Positions 56,673-64,000 of a stretch of DNA of 64,000 bases are shown here, in pieces (the first letter of the stretch is position 1; each line of letters begins with the position of its first letter). The DNA lies in the NCBI GenBank assembly GCA_030686995.1, contig CM060709.1, forward strand, positions 125,208,373 through 125,272,372. Direction: 5' to 3'. Position numbers and translations under genes: made by a program. Origin of the DNA: Artemisia argyi (Eukaryota > Streptophyta > Magnoliopsida > Asterales > Asteraceae). The notes beneath the pieces are model-generated. The model did not search any database. It had not been told where the DNA came from and worked only from the letters and a program-made list of their open reading frames with translations.

Positions 56673-57940
56673 CTAGATATTTGCCATGAAGATGCAGTTC
56701 GCATCGATATCCTCTCTGTCTTCCATGTCATCCATAAGAGCCATAAAATCATTTACTTTTGCATTCAACTGAAACCCTGCTTTTTCCTTTTGTGCCAACA
56801 GCAATGCTTTCTGCAAATACTCTGGATCTTTCTTTTTCAGCTTAGTGGGATATTTTCTTGCCATATGACCTACAACCTGACAGTTAAAACACTTTACCAG
56901 GTTACCCTGATTCACATTTCCATAATTCACAACAACTAGAGCTGTAACATTCCCAATCTGATTACCCATTACCTGATTTCCAACATTCTAACCCCTCTGA
57001 TATCCAACAAACTGACCCATCTGATTCCCTGCACACTGACTGAACTGATTCCCTGCATACTGACTTGCATTCTGCATATTCTGATTACTCATGTGAAATC
57101 CAGTAGCATATCCTTGCTGATTCCCAATAACTCCAACCATTTGGCCTCCGTTGCCGATATTGAAACTCGGCTGAGTAATCTGCATGTTGCGAGTGTTTGA
57201 TGAAATCCTTTGGTTATTGTTAGTTGGTGTAGAATAGCATCCTTGGAATGCCTTTGTCAGAAAAGCAAATGCTTGTGTCATAGCTGCAATAGTTTCATCA
57301 TTGTCTGTAATCTCTGGTTCTTGGAATTGTGGTTATTGTTGTTGTGGAATAACATGTTGTTGTTATGGGTAGAATTGTTGTTGTGGAATCACAGCAGCTT
57401 GTGGAATGTATTGTTGTTGCATATAGTTGTGGGTGGAAGATGATTGATGTTGTGTATTCACTGGTAGAGGTTTTGGTGTATTAGCAATTAATTCGAGAGG
57501 ATCATGCTTTTTAGCTAGTAATTCGGCCTTTACTTCATTTGCCTCAGCTTGATTCTACTTTAAGAAGTCGTACAACTGATCATAAATAACTTCATGCAAG
57601 TTCTTTGTCTGATAAACAATAGTAACGTATCTTCCCCATTCAGGTTGTAAATCATTCAAGAAAATGGTGTTATTGGCAATGTTCGTGTGAGTGAGGTTGT
57701 GTCTAGATAAGTCATTCATGATCTTACAGAACCTTAGATAGTACGACTCTCAAGTTTCACCAGGAATTGAAGTGAACTTGCGGAGTTCCTTAAGCAATTG
57801 TGTTTCCATTTCTTGTTTCCCGATGTCTGTCCCATACATTAACCTTTTGACTCTTTCCCAGACTGCTTGAGCACTTTCTTCACTATCAACAGTTGCATAA
57901 GTCGTTTCAGGTAATCCAAGAACAACGAGATGAAATGCCT
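56673..57940 (-). pseudogene. G: Copia gag
   Basis: Read from 57940 downward: HLVVLGLPETTYATVDSEES, QAVWERVKRLMYGTDIG, LLKELRKFTSIPGET and FLNDLQPEWGRYVTIVYQT form the capsid (UBN2-type) domain. A Gln-rich, Asn-rich segment (57000-57440) follows, then the knuckle CFNCQVVGHMARKYP. The last Cys of CX2CX4HX4C is Tyr here, so zinc binding should be lost. At least four stops interrupt the frame. The N-terminus is missing because LTR F is inserted at 57941. Confidence 0.82.
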
Positions 57941-59454
57941 TGTTAATGCAAACGTTACGACGTATTATCTAAACAATGTCTTCATGTTTTAATGATTACA
58001 AACGGGTAACTTGTAATACATAACGTAAAGTGCACAAGTTACTCGTTTACACATCAACGTCTCTCGACATCACTTCAGGTATGTACAAACACACTTTACC
58101 AACTTTATTAAGTGATCAAAGAAAATATTTTTGTCCTTAAACCTTACATTTTATAAATGTGACAAAACATTTTTTACAGAAATAAATTAGGCAAATTATT
58201 TTTGTATTTATAAAGAAATGTTTAATAAGAAAAACGAATTTGAAATTTGAATTTCAAATTGTCCAAACGTCCTTATTTCCCGCCCAAATCAGATAAAATT
58301 TCACCAGGTAACATTTCACCACAAAAGGATAAAAACTATCGGGAAGGTCCCTTAAATAGCTGACGACCCCTTATTGATAAGGGACCGTGCAAGGTTTAAG
58401 GGACTGTCCCGGGCTTCTCGTGTTGGCTATAAATACTAACCCATTTTCATCAGAAAATCCAATCCTCTTTGCACAAATATTTACTAGTCTTTCCTTTTTA
58501 TTCTTTGATCACTATAATTCTTTGGTATGTGTTTATAAGTGATCCCGTCATTCACTACATCATGTGCAAGAGAAGAACACTCGAAGTCGTCAAGAATCGA
58601 AGTGTTATTGAGTCCACGCACCAACTAGTGTTATGATTTTATTTTTCTTCTACCTCATGGGTAAGAGAAGAACTCTCGACAAAGATAAAGATTCGAGATG
58701 TTATAGGTGTCCACACACAAACGTAACAAGTGTTACGGTGATAGGTTCTATAAATATTGTCAATGTTTCCGACTTGTGTGTGAGTCAAGGATGGGGTTAT
58801 TTGTGTGAACTTGGATGGTGATGTAGATCCAAGAAGTCTTGTAACTAGATTAGGTCATGTAATTGTTGTATGGTGTGTGGTGTCCTAGTGTATAGGGTAG
58901 GAGTTAGTTGAGTCGGTGTGTGAAGGCTTGGATCGGGTGATGATCTAAGTGTGTCTCATTTGAAGGCTTAGATTAGGTGAAGATCCAAGTGTGTCTTAGT
59001 GTGAAGATTCAAGTGAATGGGAGTGCTCGTTCGTGTGAAGGCTTGGATCGTGTGTCGATATAAGTAGGACAAGAGTGCTTGTTTGTGTGGCCACGTGGGC
59101 CTTGGTGTAGATTGGTTCTAGCTAGGATTAGGACTCGACATTCCGCTTAGTGTCATTAAACTTGGTGTAAGCTTGTGTACGGTTTATTCCACTATAAAGG
59201 AGTGTGTTGATTAGTGAAGTAACTCTTGAGTGTGAGACTCATGGAGTGGAGTAGGACGAAGAGGTGCTTCGTGCCGAACCACTATAAATCATTGTGTCCG
59301 GTTTGCGTTTTATCTTCCTTGCTCTTTATTTTCTATACTTGCATTACATTTATGTTTGTGTGGCTTGATGTGTATGTGCTTGTAATATCAACTAGTTATC
59401 TTAGAAACGCAAAATACAAGAAAACTTAATCACACGAAATAAAACTAACAAACC
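57941..59454 (+). repeat. Copia LTR F, related to C, inserted in G gag
   Basis: Starts TGTTAATGCAAACG and follows the plan of the C LTR: a CTTCATGTTTTAATGATTAC block, GACCCCTTATTGATAAGGGA inverted repeats, the TATA box GCTATAAATAC near 58424, and the CGAACCACTATAAATC block near 59275. Its last bases (ACTAACAAACC) correspond to a point about 20-25 bp before the end of the C LTR, where Gypsy E starts. It is therefore interrupted by E; whether it is a solo LTR or a 5' LTR cannot be told. The sequence left of it is TGCCT. Confidence 0.8.
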
Positions 59455-59919
59455 TGTAACAACCGTTATTTTAGCAGATCAGTTTAACTGATAGTCTTTA
59501 CTCGGTTGACGTTTGTTTGGTGTGTCTTAGGTGATTGAAGTGATATATATGCGATATAGGTGAGTTTTAGCACAAAATCCCTTTGCGTGGTGTTGTTTTT
59601 TGTGAGTGAGTAATGTTGATATTTGGATAAGTTCATTTTGATCGCCTTGTGGTGTAGAAATGACTTGTGTAGTTTTGGTGTTTGTGTGTTTTTGCGTAAC
59701 GTGTCTTCGTTCAAGTGTTTGAGCGTTACCGAATTACGAGGCGTTTGTTTTTACGTGTTATACATTTATAAAAAGTGAAAATCTATTTTTGGAAATTTTA
59801 TTTTTGAAAATGATAATTTCCCGGGTTGTCGCAAAAACTAAGGTTTATCGCGTAAGACGTTAGGATTAGCTACGGGTACTTATAAAATATCAAAAGTATG
59901 AGGTTTTGAGTGTAATAAA

Positions 59920-59924
<5 letters not shown>

Positions 59925-60014
<90 letters not shown>
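59925..60014. repeat. TA microsatellite (about 45 units)
   Basis: Uninterrupted TA dinucleotides inside the E LTR. Confidence 0.97.
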
Positions 60015-60017
<3 letters not shown>

Positions 60018-61378
60018 TCAGCCCAAGGGGTATTTTAAGGGAAAAGGAAACCCAATTTGAGTCCAAATATGACTCTTAGGCCCAAGGATTATCCATAATT
60101 AATATTTATACAAACCCAAACAACCCTAAAAATTTTTTTTGTGATATTTTGGTCGTTCAAGAGAGGCAAAGGAAGAAGAAAAAAATTAGGGTTTATAATT
60201 GTGAAGCAATAATCAAGAATCAAGGTAAAATTCTTAAAACACTTGTTCAATTGTTTGATTAATTATTTGAATTCATGTAATATTAAGTATGATGGATCTA
60301 AGGTTTGTAAGTTTCTATAAATTAATGTTATAAAATATGTTGGGATCAATTAATGATTATATTATGATGATTGGTAAAGAGAATTAAGCGTAAAACATGT
60401 TAGTTATTGAGTTAGGATTTTGACAGATTTGAAAGACTGTAAAGATACGAGGATATTTAATAGATGGTTATGAGTTAGATCAAGAATTTTTAGTCTAAAT
60501 TGAATTTCAATGAAAGAAATTTCCAAAAAGTCCGACCACGATTGATTTCGAGGTCCGGAAGTTAATCTTCTGATTTTTTTCTGTTAATGTGTCAAAACTG
60601 TAAAACCGGAACAGATTTAGGTCATAAGTTTGGTAGTGAGATGTGGATAAAAAATGAGATTTAGCTTAGCCCTTGTGGTTGAGTTATGCTTCATATGTAC
60701 TTAGACTCCCACGCGAAGGATTTGCGATAAAAAGTTGTAGAAGTATTTTAATTTAATTAAAACTTTTTGGCGTGCGTTCAGATCCGAATCTGGATAGTTT
60801 GTAAGTTTGATTTTATGAAGGGTACTTGTGTATGTTTTGGGACCATGGCCTTCTGGTAGTAGCTTGTATACATCCAAGGGACTATGGTAAATTTTTGGTT
60901 TAAGTTATTGAGTCTTTAAAGTTATTATTTCATGTGGGTGAATGTACCCTAAAATACTGCGTTTTTTGATTTTAAAAGTGCAAGGGATTTAGTGAGTTTT
61001 AGGATTTGGTGGTGATTGGTATGGGTCTAGGAGATCTATGGTGGGTCATATGAACCTTAGAAGTCCATCATATGCGTGTTACATGGGTTATAGCTTTTAG
61101 CTTGGCCATGTGTAACGTGGACTTATTTTGTGTGATATAGATTTGTGATTTGTGTTTCTGGAAGCTGCAAAGTTTGAGGTGAGTTCATAGTCCCACTTTT
61201 TACTTTGTTTTAAACTTGGGATGGGAATGATGCTTGTGTTAATTGTTTTGAGTTACTATGATTATGTGTGGTTTAAAAAGCTTGGACTTATAATGTTATC
61301 GTATGAATGCTATATGTGAATGATGTGAATGATATGAATGTTGTGAATGATGTGATGATAATGCTGTGTGGTCCAATT

Positions 61379-61392
61379 GGGGGGGGGGGGGG
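61379..61392 (+). repeat. Poly-G run (14 bases)
   Basis: 14 consecutive G inside the E LTR, in a stretch where CCAATTGG occurs twice. Confidence 0.9.
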
Positions 61393-61460
61393 AGTGTCCA
61401 ATTGGTGAGTAATAACTCCTACTCACTATAATGCTATGTGGTTTGAATGATGTGGATTCA

Positions 61461-61660
61461 ATTGGGAGGATGCTTATCCTGTTGCTCGCGCATGCGACCT
61501 AATTGATGATGAAATGGAAGCGGGGGTCACGTTCTGGCCCGAATGTTGTGATGTGTTTTCTATTGGGAGGATGCTTATCCTGTTGCTCGCGCATGTGACC
61601 TAATTGATGTTGAAATGGGAGCGGGGGACACGTTCCATCCCAATGGTTGCCTTATGTGTG
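61461..61660 (+). repeat. 101-bp tandem duplication in E LTR
   Basis: ATTGGGAGGATGCTTATCC starts at 61461 and 61562; both units carry TTGCTCGCGCATG and GCGGGGG-CACGTTC blocks. Confidence 0.9.
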
Positions 61661-62079
61661 TTGGTTGCCTTGCGAGTACATGTAGCTTATATGATAACTA
61701 TAATTATTTGTCCAGCTACGTTTTATAATCATAGTGAATCGGTTGCCTATTGTGTATGAGTCTTAAACCTATGAATCTCACCAACATTATGTTGACATTT
61801 TAAGCATCATTTTCAGGTGAGCTTTCTAAGGATAAATAGAAGGATGTGATTAGACGAGACCTTAGTTGCATTGGAAGTGGTTTATCATCTATGATTGGAT
61901 TCTATGTATTGTTTTGGATTATGTTTTGGTTATTTTGTTTTGGGGTATTGTTATGACATTTTGTGTCTGTACTTGCTCTATTTTATGCATGTAGTTATTC
62001 TCTCTATAGACACCATGTGTTGTGATGATATCCATGAAGTTACACACTCACATTTCCGCCTTGGCGAGGTGTGACAGAT

Positions 62080-62091
62080 TGGTATCAGAGC
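62080..62091 (+). promoter_or_regulatory. Primer-binding site of Gypsy E
   Basis: TGGTATCAGAGC, three bases after the LTR end; initiator tRNA-Met type. Confidence 0.88.
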
Positions 62092-64000
62092 CTTGGTTAT
62101 AGAGAATTAGGTTGTTGAACCTAGACTATAACCTAGGAGTCCCTCATGTTGTTGCATTTAGGGCCTATGTATAAGTATGGTATTTTATACGTATATTTTT
62201 CCTAAGTTTATGAGATGTTTTTATCGAGTTTTGGACGCCTATTGAACCCCTATACGTAGTATTGTATATGTCGATTTTAGTACATCATCTTCCCTCACGT
62301 AAGAAGTTTCGTTGGGCTATTATTTTGCTATCAAGAGAAGTAGTAGGATGAAGTGGATTAACCGCAGAATCCGAGTTCCCGATAACATGTATCCATGTTC
62401 GGACAAGGAGAGGACGTTATGGAAAACGTTGGTGGAGAAGAAGTGGCGAGGTTTGTAACCACGGTGACTTCTGGAGATGGAGCCATTACCAAATACCCTT
62501 GGTAGTGTCCCCACTTCTCATAGGAAGGAGAGGTGGTTTAGTCTAAACCTCGTGATTTGTATGCACTTGTGAATCATACAGAATTGGAAGAAAGAAATAG
62601 AGATGGTTTTGCATGTTGTCGACTACCTCAACATGTAGGAAACGAGAATGGGTGTTGAGTAAAGATGAAGGGGAGTTAGGATGGAATGGTGTGGATTCGG
62701 ATCTAGAGTCCGCAGTGAGTAGTAAGTTGAATTGATCTGAGTAGGGAGGAAAATGCAAGAGTGGAATTTGAGCCATTATTCGATGTCTTTTGTTTTGTGT
62801 CATGTTTTGAAATTCTTATATTGCCTTTTTGCCGTCTGGAGCCATGTTGGAGCATGATTACTCTTGAGTATTAGATCGATCTTATCCTAGTGATATTGAT
62901 TATGGGGTTTATGTGATCGTTGGAATTGTTCCATGTGAGATGATTGTTTGCAACGTCTTTTGTTTTTGTTTGCATGATTGTTTGCATGATGTGTTGTCAT
63001 AGGAGGGAGTACACTTGTGAAAGGGGCATGGATAATTATGGTGGCCAACATAATTATACATGCGTCACAACACAAGTGGACTTGCAAGTATGATAGCATG
63101 GATTGCATGGTGTATTAGGTGTTACGTGGTATATGTGCGTTATCATTGAGATGTGTGATCTTGGAAGTAAGTATGCATGTGGAATAGGCTTATGACTATG
63201 GTCGCGAACATAATTATAAGGGTATCACACACGTGGACTTGTGACCATTATTGCATTGATTGATGTTTGTTGTTATACGTTGTGGTAGATGGTATGTGAT
63301 GTCATGTTGATGATGGTTGTATGGTTAGAGAAGTCTTCTCTTAACCGTTTGGGCAGTCGTTATAAGTTGGGGTGTGTAGGTGGTAAGATTCCATCCTACC
63401 TATCATATGCTGATACCCCGATTATCTGTTGGTACTTATGTGGTGATATTTAAGTTGATTTGTTTGTGGGTATGAATTTCTCATCCTTCCTATTCGGTGT
63501 CGTGATTGATATTAGTCATTCGGATTTGTTTTCATTGGGAATTGGTACGTTTTCCTTGGTTATTCCTTGTATTCATTTCTCTAAGGAGTATTATATTGTT
63601 CTTCGAGTATTGTTGGTTCGTGGCGAGTTGGTGCGGATAGTTAATCCCTCATTTGCACACCAATTGAATTTCGTGACATGTTTTGCGATCTGATAGTATC
63701 AATGTTTTTTCTATGATCTTAATTTGACCGTTGTATGAATGAGTCTTTGCGTTTGTCGCTTGGTTTGCAATGTATTTGCGAGAGTGTTCACTGGTATGAG
63801 TTCGTTTGGTGATTATTTTGATTACGTGATTTTTCCATGTCTTTCGCATTCGATTAAGAGGTTGCGTAAGAGTCTTTATGGCATTCTACAATTTGTTTTG
63901 GGTGTTTCAAGGTCGTTTTTTGAAAACTATTGTTTTTATGGGAAATGAGGTGTGGAAAAAATGGTTACCAGTCTATTGTCAAAGCTATTTATAACAATTC
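62092..64000 (+). other. E: internal region start, no gag recognised
   Basis: 1.9 kb after the PBS with no frame resembling a Gypsy gag; the longest plus frames (for example 63460-63693) look like chance. A degenerate repeat with 160-bp period is visible (AACATAATTATA at 63047 and 63207, each followed by CACA..GTGGACTTG). This may be a long leader, a decayed gag, or a non-autonomous element; the rest lies outside the window. Confidence 0.55.

Larger units (their letters stand above)
59455..62076 (+). repeat. 5' LTR of Gypsy E (2622 bp, Tekay/Del-like)
   Basis: Begins TGTAACAACCG and ends GGTGTGACA, directly followed by a tRNA-Met PBS. The TGTAAC start and the GATTGGTATCAGAGCC junction are typical of Del/Tekay chromoviruses. 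It contains a 90-bp TA microsatellite and a 101-bp tandem duplication. AAACC (59450-59454) is the candidate left TSD; the right end is outside the window. Confidence 0.8.

Noticed and set aside
57210..57443. 77-codon Leu/Trp-rich plus frame
   Set aside because: Antisense to the Gln/Asn-rich part of Copia G gag; the composition is a by-product of CAA/CAG repeats.

Overview
This 64 kb window looks like intergenic DNA from a large plant genome, built almost entirely of LTR retrotransposons. I recognise no host protein gene, tRNA, rRNA or CRISPR array. The primer-binding sites (tRNA-Met type in the Copia elements and one Gypsy element, tRNA-Asp type in the Athila-like Gypsy elements), the Copia and Athila-type polyproteins and the AT-rich spacers all indicate a flowering plant. 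Several protein families (the Athila-like gag, the accessory ORF of the Copia element at 29-40 kb, the Copia gags) closely resemble sequences I remember as abundant in Asteraceae. That family assignment rests on memory and is an inference.

Layout, left to right. 1-2389: part of a long Gypsy LTR (element J, minus strand) that cuts the gag of a Copia remnant (I, minus strand, LTR 2684-3201). 3202-5790: unassigned. About 5790-15221: a 5'-truncated Athila-like Gypsy element (H, plus strand) with decayed pol, an almost intact integrase, and a 3' LTR of about 4 kb from the same family as J. 15222-16514: unassigned, holding one copy of a 109-bp repeat. 16515-24804: a complete Gypsy element A (minus strand, 1417-bp LTRs, TSD ACGGT) with an open 774-codon gag and no RT or integrase. 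24945-52788: Copia element C (plus strand). Its gag is split by a Gypsy gag-only element B (27043-45934, TSD CCATT). B's gag is in turn split by Copia element D (29161-40296, minus strand, 702-bp LTRs, TSD AAGGA). This gives a three-level nest. 52789-53890: unassigned. 53900-57940: decayed Copia gag-pol G (minus strand). 57941-59454: a Copia LTR F inserted in G. 59455-64000: a 2.6-kb Gypsy LTR with PBS and the start of its internal region (E), apparently inserted in F and running off the window.

How the parts work together. C, B and D are separate retrotransposons stacked by age. By-eye LTR mismatch counts are about 1% for D, about 2.8% for B and roughly 2.5-3% for C, and about 1.6% for A. 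This fits the nesting order. A and B belong to one family that encodes gag and protease-like domains only, so they must borrow RT and integrase from other elements. C and D both carry extra open frames downstream of pol.

The observations I rate most worth following are: clusters of TGACG-N-CGTCA quasi-palindromes just upstream of the TATA box in the A and B LTRs; LTR-like promoter elements repeated inside the 3' region of C, immediately before an accessory ORF; the large accessory ORF of D, interrupted by exactly two in-frame stops; and the 8-mer GGTACTGC reiterated through coding and non-coding parts of D.
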